6,951 nucleotides of DNA from Bacillota bacterium (GCA_023391725.1 JAEWAH010000107.1:1-6951), one strand, 5' to 3'; numbered from the stretch's first letter, positions 1 to 5,894 are shown. Notes: generated by a model from the letters alone, not told the origin. Translations and numbers: made by a program.

Positions 1-22
1 TGTTTCCGGTATCCAATGGACC

Positions 23-47
23 ACGGCGGATATGTGCCCGCCGTTTT
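23..47 (+). terminator. Hairpin plus T4: upstream terminator or leader attenuator
   Basis: ACGGCGG (23-29) pairs perfectly with CCGCCGT (38-44) around an 8-nt loop, and the stem runs into TTTT (44-47). This is the form of a Rho-independent terminator with a short U-tract. It lies only about 18 bp before the start of the anti-sigma-like gene, so there is no room for a promoter between them. It either ends an upstream gene outside the window with some read-through, or attenuates the sigma module. No upstream coding end could be recognised in the first 60 bases. Confidence 0.5.
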
Positions 48-64
48 CGGGAAGGAGCGATCGC

Positions 65-463
65 ATGCAAACCCCGCAGGAACAACAATGCTTGACATTG
101 TCCATCCCCGCCGAGTCGTGCTGGACGCTGGTGGTGCGCATGGCTCTGGGAGGCGCGGGCGCGCTGATGGGCCTTGACATCGACCTGATGGACGACCTTC
201 GCACCGCGGCGGACGAGACCTGCGATTTTTTGATGCACCAGCCCCGCCGCGTCCAGCGCATCGAAATGGCCTGCAGCCTTAATGAAAATGCGGTATGCAC
301 TGTGTTTTCCTGCGTGTGGGCCCAGGAATGCCAGAATTGCGAAGAGATGGACATCGAAGTGACCCGGGGCATCCTGGAGACGCTCATCCCCCAGGTAGAA
401 CTGGAAGCGGATGGGGTATGCATCCGTTCTGTGTCCCTCATGCTGCCCCTCCCCGTGAAATAG
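65..463 (+). CDS. Degenerate RsbW/SpoIIAB-like anti-sigma factor (GHKL fold)
   Basis: A 132-residue protein. The start at 65 is chosen because AAGGAG (52-57) lies at proper distance; the frame is also open upstream, with an ATG at 32 that lacks a good site. Its length, its place directly before a SigB/SigF-type sigma gene (12-bp gap) and the segment at residues 43-58 (DDLRTAADETCDFLMH) suggest the HATPase_c_2 anti-sigma kinase family, which binds its sigma factor in the cytoplasm and is countered by a STAS-domain antagonist. Residues 96-127 (DIEVTRGILETLIPQVELEADGVC..) resemble the last helix and strands of RsbW, where GLGLFLMETL is usual. The N-box Glu is kept (E51), but the metal-binding Asn position appears to be Phe55, and no DxGxG or GLGL glycine box is visible. 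ATP binding or kinase activity is therefore doubtful. The protein has nine cysteines, including C83, C89 and C92. The assignment rests on context and weak similarity; no STAS antagonist gene is in the window. Confidence 0.6.
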   Translation: MQTPQEQQCLTLSIPAESCWTLVVRMALGGAGALMGLDIDLMDDLRTAADETCDFLMHQPRRVQRIEMACSLNENAVCTVFSCVWAQECQNCEEMDIEVTRGILETLIPQVELEADGVCIRSVSLMLPLPVK

Positions 464-475
464 AGGGAGGCGGCC

Positions 476-1216
476 ATGAAGGACGAAAGATATGCGCCTC
501 TATTGGTGGCCTACCGGGAAAGCCCGCGCCCTGATCTGATGGATCAGCTGGTGCAGGGCTATCTTCCCTTGGCTAGGATTATTGCCCGCCGTTTCGCTGG
601 ACGGGGTGTTGAATTGGAAGACCTGGAGCAGGTGGCCAGTATAGGGCTGATGAAGGCGATCCAGCGCTTCAAGCCCGAAATGGGCCTGCGCTTCGCCACA
701 TACGCCACACCCACCATTGCCGGGGACGTGCGCAATTACATAAGAGATAGGGCAGACACTTTGCGTTTGCCCCGGGATGCCAAAAACCGGCTGTATCATC
801 TTCAAAATACCCGGGAAAGGCTGACCCAGGAGCTGCTTAGGGAGCCCACCTTGCAGGAGCTTGCCCAGACCATGCGCATGAGCATGGATGAATTGCTGGC
901 CTTGCTCGATATGCGCAAGTCCTCTGAAGTATACTCCCTGGACGCGCCTGTTGACCCGGACGAAGAGCAGGAGATGGCGGCGCGCCTGGGCGATGAAGAA
1001 ACGGGCTTTGAGGCCGTGGAGCATCGTGATTGGCTGAACTGGGTATATCATCTTGTCACGCCCCAGGAAAAGGAACTGCTTCGCCTGCGCTTTGAACAGC
1101 GCCTGGGCCAGCGGGAAACCGCAAAATTCCTGGGCGTCAGCCAGATGCAGGTCTCCCGCATGGAGCGCCGCGTGCTGGCAAGGCTTCGCACTATGGAACA
1201 GAAAGAACTGCAGTGA
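476..1216 (+). CDS. RNA polymerase sigma factor, SigB/SigF/SigG family
   Basis: A 246-residue sigma-70 family protein of group 3, the usual length for SigB/SigF/SigG. Region 2 spans about residues 22-91: the helix LVQGYLPLARIIARRFAGRG, then EDLEQVASIGLMKAIQRF (48-65), then FATYATPTIAGDVRNYIRD (73-91), which matches the family's F.TYA.P.I.GEI.RFIRD signature. Region 3 covers about 96-145. Region 4 (about 190-240) contains TPQEKELLRLRF and the helix-turn-helix GQRETAKFLGVSQMQVSRMERR, nearly identical in form to the SQ(M/V)QVSR recognition helix of SigB/SigF. GGGAGG (465-470) precedes ATG 476 by 5 nt. It follows the anti-sigma-like gene in the same orientation, so the two are probably one operon and the upstream product its regulator. 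It cannot be decided from sequence whether its regulon is general stress, sporulation or something lineage-specific, so no gene symbol is given. Confidence 0.93.
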   Translation: MKDERYAPLLVAYRESPRPDLMDQLVQGYLPLARIIARRFAGRGVELEDLEQVASIGLMKAIQRFKPEMGLRFATYATPTIAGDVRNYIRDRADTLRLPRDAKNRLYHLQNTRERLTQELLREPTLQELAQTMRMSMDELLALLDMRKSSEVYSLDAPVDPDEEQEMAARLGDEETGFEAVEHRDWLNWVYHLVTPQEKELLRLRFEQRLGQRETAKFLGVSQMQVSRMERRVLARLRTMEQKELQ

Positions 1217-1312
1217 ACCGATAAATGTAAATCTTCCTGGGTAAGCTATATATTGCAGGAGTTTTTCTTTTTGGTAACGAATTTTGGAAATGGCGGAAGA
1301 GGGAGGGATGGC
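1217..1312 (+). promoter_or_regulatory. AT-richer gap with possible promoter before the division cluster
   Basis: This 96-bp gap is visibly richer in A and T than the genes around it and is the longest gap between + strand genes here. It contains TATATATT (1247-1254), a possible -10, but no convincing -35 at 16-18 bp. The gap ends in GGGAGG (1301-1306), 6 nt before the ATG at 1313. No terminator hairpin was seen after the sigma gene, so read-through is also possible. Confidence 0.25.
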
Positions 1313-2536
1313 ATGTACGGGCAGTGGCCGCCCCCACGCAAAAAGATGGGCGTGGGTCGGATTCTGTTGGTGCTGGCCGTACTCGGCTTTTCTGGCTGGT
1401 ATGTCTATACCACCCTGATGCCTAGCGGCGGCATCCGTACAGCAGTCATTCAGTCGGGCAACCTGGGCTCCAGCTTCCACGGGGACGCGCTGATCGTACG
1501 CAACGAAACGGCCTATGATGAGGAAGGCGTGACCAGCATCCAGTACTTGGCGGAGGAAGGGAGCAAGGTCTATAAGGGCGACCTCATCTGCATGGTCTAC
1601 TCCTCCGGATACAGTCAGAAGGAAGTCAACAGCCTGCAGGGCTACCGCGACCAGATCAAGCAATACCTAAATGGGCTCATCGCCCAGCAGAGCACCTTCG
1701 ACCAGAAGATGACCCGCCTGGAAGGGGAAGTCCTTCAAGGAGCCCGGGAGGTGCGCCGCCTGGTCCAGGGCGCCAAGGGCAACCTTCTCAACCTGGAAAA
1801 GGTGCTGGATACAGCCATTGACGCCAGGCAGGATTACCTTCGGGAAAAATTCCGGGACGATACGCGCCTATCCCGCCTTTTTGACGATGAGAGCGCCCAG
1901 GAGAAGCGGATCGAAAGTTATACAAGACAGCGCGCCGCTACCCAGGAAAGCCTAGTCAGCTTTTATACCGATGGGTATGAGCAGTTGAATACCGGCAATT
2001 TTGAGGAGCTGTCTCCCGCCCAGGTGCGGGCCATGCTGAACGGGCAAAAGCCCGAGAAGACCGTAGTACAGCGGGGCCGCACCACCATCTACCGTCTGGT
2101 GCGCGAGGGCAACTGGGGCGTATTGCTGCTTTTGGATGAGCCCGTGTGGACGCCCGTGCAGGGCAAGACTTATGAGCTGAAGCTTGAGCAGTTCGATAAC
2201 ACGGTGGTCAACGCCACAGTGCTGTCCTTTACCCGCTCCGGCGGGGAACTCCTTGTGCGACTGTCCGTCTCCAGCGACGTGGCCCCGGTGCTGTTTATGC
2301 GCACCTGCCAGGCGCAGCTGGGCGAGTACGTCTCCAGCATGGTGGTGCCTACACGCTGCATCTATACACAGAGGGATCCCTCCACGGGCGCTTCCGTGAC
2401 CGGCGTGGTGGTGGTGGATGGGGTCAGCCAGTTGCTTGTGCCGGTGAATATCGTTTCCACCGAAGGGGATAAGACGTATATCCAACCGGTGCAGCAAGGC
2501 CTGCTATATGAGGGGCAGACCGTGCGTGTGTTCTAG
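1313..2536 (+). CDS. HlyD-like membrane-anchored adaptor (membrane fusion) protein
   Basis: A 407-residue protein starting at ATG 1313 with a good GGGAGG site; an in-frame TTG at 1253 has no ribosome binding site. The N-terminus is basic (RKK, 9-11) and followed by one hydrophobic segment (about 16-36), so most of the protein should lie outside the membrane. Residues about 55-97 look like the first half of a biotinyl/lipoyl-like domain (DALIVRNETAYDEEGV, then EEGSKVYKGDLI). A long charged helical stretch (about 102-212) would form the coiled-coil hairpin, the second lipoyl half resumes around VSFYTDGYEQL (215-225), and a beta-rich C-terminal part (about 265-407) ends EGQTVRVF. This is the architecture of HlyD-type adaptors, which normally join an ABC or other transporter to an outer conduit. 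No transporter gene is present, and its stop overlaps the Shine-Dalgarno of yggS, tying it to the division operon. The family call is fairly secure; an export role is not shown. Confidence 0.8.
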   Translation: MYGQWPPPRKKMGVGRILLVLAVLGFSGWYVYTTLMPSGGIRTAVIQSGNLGSSFHGDALIVRNETAYDEEGVTSIQYLAEEGSKVYKGDLICMVYSSGYSQKEVNSLQGYRDQIKQYLNGLIAQQSTFDQKMTRLEGEVLQGAREVRRLVQGAKGNLLNLEKVLDTAIDARQDYLREKFRDDTRLSRLFDDESAQEKRIESYTRQRAATQESLVSFYTDGYEQLNTGNFEELSPAQVRAMLNGQKPEKTVVQRGRTTIYRLVREGNWGVLLLLDEPVWTPVQGKTYELKLEQFDNTVVNATVLSFTRSGGELLVRLSVSSDVAPVLFMRTCQAQLGEYVSSMVVPTRCIYTQRDPSTGASVTGVVVVDGVSQLLVPVNIVSTEGDKTYIQPVQQGLLYEGQTVRVF

Positions 2537-2547
2537 GAGGCGGAACC

Positions 2548-3252
2548 ATGGCAGACGATTTGGCGTCACGGCTTGATACCATCCGCCGGGAACTGACCGA
2601 GGCTTCCGCGGCGTGGGGAAGGCCGCCCCGGATCATCGCGGTGAGCAAAACTGTCCCGCCGGAGAGGATCAATCCTCTTGCGGAACTCGGTATTTTGGAC
2701 CTGGGGGAGAATCGTGTACAGGAAATTGTGGAAAAATTGCCGTTTCTTCACTCAAAATTTCGGTTGCATCTCATTGGAAGGTTGCAAACGAACAAAGTTA
2801 AATATATAATGAAACAGGTATGTTTGATTCACTCCCTGGACAGAATGGAATTAGCCGTCGAAATAAGCCGCCAGGCCCAGAGGCTAGGTGGGGCCATGGA
2901 CGCGCTTGTTCAGGTGAATGTTTCAGGGGAAATTCTAAAGGCGGGTATTGATCCGGGCGAGGCTCTTCCTTTTTTAAAGGAATGCGCCAAACTTCCGGGC
3001 CTTCACATCCGGGGCTTGATGGCCATTATGCCAAACACCGGGGAGGAAACGGTGCTGCGTCCATTGTTTCGGCAAATGCGCAGCCTCTTTGATGATCTGA
3101 GCCGGGAAAGTATCCCCGGGGTGCGCATGGAGGAATTGTCCATGGGCATGTCCCAGGACTTCAGGATTGCCGCCCAGGAGGGCGCGACCATGGTGCGTAT
3201 CGGTTCGGCGCTGTTTGGGGCGCGGAGCCAAGTAGAAGGCGCCGACAAGTAG
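2548..3252 (+). CDS. yggS: YggS/YlmE family PLP-binding homeostasis protein
   Basis: A 234-residue single-domain protein, the usual length of the YggS/PROSC (COG0325) family. It resembles the N-terminal barrel of alanine racemase, binds pyridoxal 5'-phosphate and keeps vitamin B6 and amino-acid pools in balance; no catalytic reaction is firmly known for the family. The PLP lysine is K34 in IIAVSKTVP (29-37). Further family motifs are LGENRVQE, HLIGRLQTNK, HSLDR, VQVNVSGE..KAGI, IRGLMAIMP and the C-terminal LSMGMSQDF..A...GATMVRIGSALFG, which forms the phosphate-binding end. The Shine-Dalgarno AGGAGG (2535-2540) overlaps the TAG stop of the preceding gene, which implies translational coupling. 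In Bacillus subtilis the orthologue is ylmE, directly before sepF as here. A stretch around 2730-2830 is AT-richer than the rest of the gene and holds a promoter-like sequence. Confidence 0.96.
   Translation: MADDLASRLDTIRRELTEASAAWGRPPRIIAVSKTVPPERINPLAELGILDLGENRVQEIVEKLPFLHSKFRLHLIGRLQTNKVKYIMKQVCLIHSLDRMELAVEISRQAQRLGGAMDALVQVNVSGEILKAGIDPGEALPFLKECAKLPGLHIRGLMAIMPNTGEETVLRPLFRQMRSLFDDLSRESIPGVRMEELSMGMSQDFRIAAQEGATMVRIGSALFGARSQVEGADK
2782..2810 (+). promoter_or_regulatory. Promoter-like TTGCAA-N17-TATAAT inside yggS
   Basis: TTGCAA (2782-2787) and a perfect TATAAT (2805-2810) are separated by exactly 17 bp, the ideal spacing for the housekeeping sigma factor. The -35 matches consensus at 4 of 6 positions and the -10 at 6 of 6. 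It lies in sense orientation about 450 bp before sepF, in codons for the segment LQTNKVKYIMK, including the codon ATA. It could supply extra transcription of sepF, yggT, ylmH and divIVA. One such match in about 7 kb could arise by chance, so function is an inference. Confidence 0.4.
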
Positions 3253-3262
3253 GAGGGTTTCC

Positions 3263-4207
3263 ATGGCACTGCGGGATATGTTGGATAGGGTGCGGGACCA
3301 GGTGTCCCAGATGGCCCAAAGGTTTCTCCATGAAGAGGGGGCGGGATACGGCCAGCCGGGCTACGGTCAGCCGGGCTACGGCGCGCCGGAAGGGTATTAT
3401 GACCCCAACCAGCCCTCTTACCCCCAGGAGAACCCTTCCGGGTACGCTCCTTCCTATGAGGGCGCCTACCAGCAGCAGTATCAGCAGCAGCCTTACCAGC
3501 AGCAGCAATATCAACAGCCCCAGCCCGATCCTTACGCCGCCCAGCAGGAAGGCTACCAATCCCCCTACGCGGGGAGCTATGGCCAGCCGGTCCAGGGTCA
3601 CCGCACGGCTGCCCGGGCCGCCTACAGGGCCGAGGCCGAAAAGGTCGTCCCCTTCCCCGGCATGGTGAGCGATACGGCAGGCAACACCTATGCTCATGAA
3701 CTTCAAATCCTTCAGCTTCGGGACCGGGATGAGTGCAAGTCCATCATCGAATACCTGAAGAACAACTGTACCGTTGCCATCAATATGGACAGCATCGCCA
3801 ACGATACAGAAAAGCAGCGCTGCGTGGATATGTTAAGCGGCGCGGCCTATACCCTGGGCTGCCAGATCAGCCGCATCTCCCCCCGTGGCGTGTATCTGAT
3901 CACCCCCGCCGCCGTCCGTGTCCAGCAGGACGAGGCCACCCGCCGCATGAACGGCGGAGCAAGGCCTGCGGCTACGGCCGCGACCCAGCGGCCCACCCGC
4001 GCCCACAGCTACGCCGGCCGGGGACCTACCCAGCCGGAGGAAAGCCAGGAAGCGCCAGAATATGCATTCTATCAGCCCCAGGCGGAATATGCTCCTAATG
4101 AAGGCAGCGCCCCTGGCGGCTATCAGCCCTATAACGGGAACGGAGAATACAGATCCAGCGGATATTATGCGTCTGAACCCCGGCGTGCCGTGGGGTATGG
4201 CCGCTGA
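3263..4207 (+). CDS. sepF: SepF, FtsZ membrane anchor, with long low-complexity arms
   Basis: SepF binds the FtsZ tail and, through an N-terminal amphipathic helix, the membrane; it polymerises at the division site. Residues 1-22 (MALRDMLDRVRDQVSQMAQRFL) can form that helix. Residues about 23-118 are a low-complexity linker rich in Tyr, Gln, Gly and Pro: three GYG(Q/A)P units at 28-42 and a Gln/Tyr run at 70-87. The conserved SepF domain covers about 126-220 (EKVVPFPG, LQLRDRDECKSIIEYLKNN, INMDSIANDTEKQRCVDMLSG, YTLGCQISRISPRGVYLITP). After it comes an extra tail of about 94 residues rich in Gly, Tyr, Pro and Arg, ending RRAVGYGR. At 314 residues it is twice the length of B. subtilis SepF (about 150). 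The Shine-Dalgarno AGGAGGG (3251-3257) overlaps the yggS stop. Identity is firm; the role of the arms is unknown. Confidence 0.95.
   Translation: MALRDMLDRVRDQVSQMAQRFLHEEGAGYGQPGYGQPGYGAPEGYYDPNQPSYPQENPSGYAPSYEGAYQQQYQQQPYQQQQYQQPQPDPYAAQQEGYQSPYAGSYGQPVQGHRTAARAAYRAEAEKVVPFPGMVSDTAGNTYAHELQILQLRDRDECKSIIEYLKNNCTVAINMDSIANDTEKQRCVDMLSGAAYTLGCQISRISPRGVYLITPAAVRVQQDEATRRMNGGARPAATAATQRPTRAHSYAGRGPTQPEESQEAPEYAFYQPQAEYAPNEGSAPGGYQPYNGNGEYRSSGYYASEPRRAVGYGR
3344..3388 (+). repeat. Three 15-bp tandem repeats in sepF (GYGQP units)
   Basis: Three 15-bp units, starting GGATACGGCCAGCCG and continuing with GGCTACGGTCAGCCG, encode GYGQP-GYGQP-GYGAP (SepF residues 28-42). Near-identical DNA as well as protein suggests recent duplication by slippage or unequal recombination. 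Confidence 0.85.
3470..3526 (+). repeat. CAG/CAA-rich polyglutamine-tyrosine tract in sepF
   Basis: The codons here are mainly CAG with some CAA, interrupted by Tyr and Pro codons, and give a Gln-rich run at SepF residues 70-88. It contains short CAGCAGCAG runs, which are prone to replication slippage. Confidence 0.75.
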
Positions 4208-4230
4208 ACTTAAGATCGGAGGGAAAGGCA

Positions 4231-4503
4231 TTGGGACTGATTTCTTTATTTTTTCAGCTGCTTCGCCTGGCTGCCTGGCTGTTTGAGATCGCTTTGCTGA
4301 TCTACGTGGTGCTTTCCTTTGTGAAGCCTGCCCAGTCCGCCGCCACCCAGTGGCTTAACCGGATTGTTGAGCCGGTGCTTGTCCCTCTGCGCCGCTTGCT
4401 GGCCAAGTATCTTCCGGAACAGTGGCGCCAGGTGGACTGGTCGCCGGTAGCTGCCCTGATCCTTGTCTGGCTGGTGGAGAAGTTCCTTTGGTGGCTCACC
4501 TAA
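4231..4503 (+). CDS. yggT: YggT/YlmG family small membrane protein
   Basis: A 90-residue membrane protein starting at TTG 4231; GGAGGG (4218-4223) lies 7 nt before it and no ATG fits. It has a first hydrophobic segment at about 12-31, a connecting stretch with the family motif IVEPVLVPLRRLL (45-57) and VDWSPVAALIL (68-78), where aspartate-serine-proline opens the second membrane segment (about 71-88). This is the one-repeat YggT domain (about 90 residues) typical of Gram-positive bacteria. The gene sits between sepF and ylmH, as ylmG does in Bacillus and Streptococcus. YlmG homologues are linked to cell division and, in chloroplasts and cyanobacteria, to nucleoid distribution; the molecular activity is unknown. 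Its TAA stop is one base before the ATG of ylmH. Confidence 0.93.
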   Translation: MGLISLFFQLLRLAAWLFEIALLIYVVLSFVKPAQSAATQWLNRIVEPVLVPLRRLLAKYLPEQWRQVDWSPVAALILVWLVEKFLWWLT

Positions 4504-4504
4504 G

Positions 4505-5254
4505 ATGAAGCCCCTGGAGGAGAACGTCGCTGCCCGGCTGTACGAACTGTGCCTGCGAAGCGAAAAGCTGGGCGGGCCGGTTTTTACCAAGTTCCTAAGC
4601 CCCCCGGAAGCGGCACAGGCTCAGCGCATCGCAAAGGAGCGTCGCACAGGCGCAACCCTAAGCGGCGGATATCTTGGCGCTGAGCGGGTGATGGCCTGTT
4701 TCCATCCCCTTGGGGAAGAGCTGGATTTTCCCATAGGCTGCCTGCGCATCGCTTGGGACGCACGGTATGGTCAGGCGGATCACCGGGCGCTATTAGGCAG
4801 TGTGCTGGCGCTGGGCATCGAAAGAAGCCTGGTGGGGGACATCGTTCTTCAGGAGGAGGCCGCGTTTCTGTTGGCCGCCCGGGAGATGGCCCCGTTTATT
4901 GCGGATAACCTGCAATCTGCCGGGCGCGTGACCGTAAAGGTTACCGCACTTGAAGAGATACCATCTCTTTCCCCCAAGGAAGGGAAGGTGTTCCGCGAAA
5001 CCGTGGCCTCATTGCGGCTGGACGCCGTGCTGGCGGCAGGGCTGAACCTGAGCCGGGCGCGGGCAAGCACCCTGATTGTAGGCGGCCAGGCCCAGGTGAA
5101 CCATCATTTGGAGCTTCGCACAGATGCACAGCTCAAGGAGGGCGACCTGCTTTCCATACGCGGTTTTGGGCGGCTGAAGCTGAATGCCGTGGGGGAACCC
5201 ACCCGCAAAGACCGTATTCCCATCTTGTTTGAAGGCCATGGCATTCGTTCTTGA
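4505..5254 (+). CDS. ylmH: YlmH, S4-domain RNA-binding protein of the division cluster
   Basis: A 249-residue protein. ATG 4505 is chosen because it lies one base after the yggT stop, a coupled arrangement; the only nearby ribosome-binding candidate is GGTGG (4490-4494), which is weak, and the longer in-frame TTG start at 4463 lacks a site. The N-terminal part carries YlmH-specific motifs: FTKFLSPPEAAQA (28-40), GGYLGAERVMACF (54-66) and HRALLGSVLALGIERSLVGDI (93-113). The C-terminal S4 RNA-binding domain is at about 169-230 (RLDAVLAAGLNLSRARA, then GGQAQVN, LKEGDLLSIRGFGRLKL), followed by TRKDRIPI. YlmH binds the ribosome or RNA and has been tied in B. subtilis to ribosome-associated quality control; in streptococci its locus affects division. 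Its length is near the family norm of about 260. Confidence 0.95.
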   Translation: MKPLEENVAARLYELCLRSEKLGGPVFTKFLSPPEAAQAQRIAKERRTGATLSGGYLGAERVMACFHPLGEELDFPIGCLRIAWDARYGQADHRALLGSVLALGIERSLVGDIVLQEEAAFLLAAREMAPFIADNLQSAGRVTVKVTALEEIPSLSPKEGKVFRETVASLRLDAVLAAGLNLSRARASTLIVGGQAQVNHHLELRTDAQLKEGDLLSIRGFGRLKLNAVGEPTRKDRIPILFEGHGIRS

Positions 5255-5293
5255 AGAATGGCCATTTTGCCCAGGAAGAAAGGAGACCCGCAC

Positions 5294-5815
5294 ATGCCTA
5301 TCACCGTGGCGATGATCGAGGAAAAGGAGTTCAAAACCAAAGTACGCGGCTATGATCCCGTGGAAGTGGATGAATTCCTGGATGAAATCTGCGACGAGCT
5401 GATCGCATTGCAGGATGAAAACGCCTCCTTGCAGGAGCAGCTGAACCAGGCCAGGGCCCAAACAGCCCGCCCCGCAAGGGTCGAAGCGCCCGCTCCCGCC
5501 GCGGCTCCCGTACGGCCTCAGGTGCCCGCCATCGCCAAGGAGCAGGAGGAAACGCTGCGCAAGCTTTTGATAAACGCCCAGCGCGTGAGCGACGAGACCG
5601 TAGCCGAAGCCCATACCCGCGCGGAAACCATTGTGGCCGAAGCTCAAAAGAAGGCAGAACTGGCCGTGGCGGATATCGCCTCCGAACGCGAATCCATCTC
5701 CCAGGAAGTGGAGATGCTACGCAAAACGGCCAAGGATTACAGGGAACGCTTCCTGCGCCTGGTGGAAGACCAGCAGCATGTTCTGAGCGCGGAAAAGGAA
5801 CTGTTCAAGGACTGA
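5294..5815 (+). CDS. divIVA: DivIVA domain protein, polar/septal scaffold
   Basis: A 173-residue protein. ATG 5294 is chosen over the in-frame ATG at 5258 because AAAGGAG (5279-5285) lies 8 nt before it and DivIVA proteins start MP(L/I)T. The N-terminal lipid-binding domain is MPITVAMIEEKEFKTKVRGYD..EVDEFLDEI (1-33); R18 of the membrane-contacting pair is kept, while the F17 of B. subtilis is V17 here, a conservative hydrophobic swap. A short first coiled coil (about 29-55) is followed by a Pro/Ala-rich linker (about 57-80, APAPAAAPVRPQVP) and a second coiled coil (about 82-173) rich in E, A, K and Q. Proteins of this type gather at negatively curved membrane, at the septum and poles, and recruit division or growth factors. 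It is the last gene of the cluster and is followed by strong terminators. In B. subtilis ileS is usually next; here it is not. Confidence 0.95.
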   Translation: MPITVAMIEEKEFKTKVRGYDPVEVDEFLDEICDELIALQDENASLQEQLNQARAQTARPARVEAPAPAAAPVRPQVPAIAKEQEETLRKLLINAQRVSDETVAEAHTRAETIVAEAQKKAELAVADIASERESISQEVEMLRKTAKDYRERFLRLVEDQQHVLSAEKELFKD

Positions 5816-5827
5816 TTTCGTTGTTTT

Positions 5828-5848
5828 CCGGGTGCTTTAGCCCGGTTT
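5828..5848 (+). terminator. First hairpin after divIVA
   Basis: CCGGG (5828-5832) pairs with CCCGG (5841-5845) around an 8-nt loop, followed by TTTGT. It begins about 12 bp after the divIVA stop. The U-tract is short, so it is probably a weak terminator backed by the next hairpin. Confidence 0.45.
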
Positions 5849-5894
5849 GTACAAAAGATGCGGCCCGGAAATCCCGGGAAGCATCTTTTTGTAC
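5849..5894 (+). terminator. Strong Rho-independent terminator of the division operon
   Basis: GATGC (5857-5861) and CCCGG (5864-5868) pair with CCGGG (5874-5878) and GCATC (5881-5885), with a GG/AA internal loop and a 5-nt end loop. The stem is followed by TTTTT (5886-5890). Flanking GTACAAAA and TTTTTGTAC extend the pairing with one bulge, so the T-tract sits on the descending arm, as is common for bidirectional terminators. Confidence 0.85.

Noticed and set aside
1219..1244. SigB-type promoter with GGGTAA (1239-1244)
   Set aside because: No GTTT-like -35 is found at 12-15 bp upstream.
1253..1312. TTG start giving the adaptor protein 20 more N-terminal residues
   Set aside because: There is no ribosome binding site before 1253, whereas ATG 1313 has GGGAGG at good spacing and places the basic residues directly before the membrane segment.
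500..1663. A 387-codon open frame on the - strand across the sigma gene and the start of the adaptor gene
   Set aside because: It lies opposite a clear sigma factor, spans a gene boundary, has no family motif, and its His/Gln/Leu-rich composition is typical of the antisense of GC-rich coding DNA.
3161..3706. A 181-codon - strand open frame opposite sepF
   Set aside because: Its Leu/Val/Gly-rich composition is produced by the antisense of the Gln/Tyr/Pro-rich linker, not by a real membrane protein.
4953..4969. Perfect 7-bp inverted repeat (AAGAGAT-ACC-ATCTCTT) within ylmH
   Set aside because: It lies in ordinary coding sequence, and a stem of this length is expected by chance in about 7 kb; no further signal accompanies it.
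5258..5293. Upstream ATG start for DivIVA
   Set aside because: It lacks a good ribosome site and would add residues before the conserved MP(L/I)T start.
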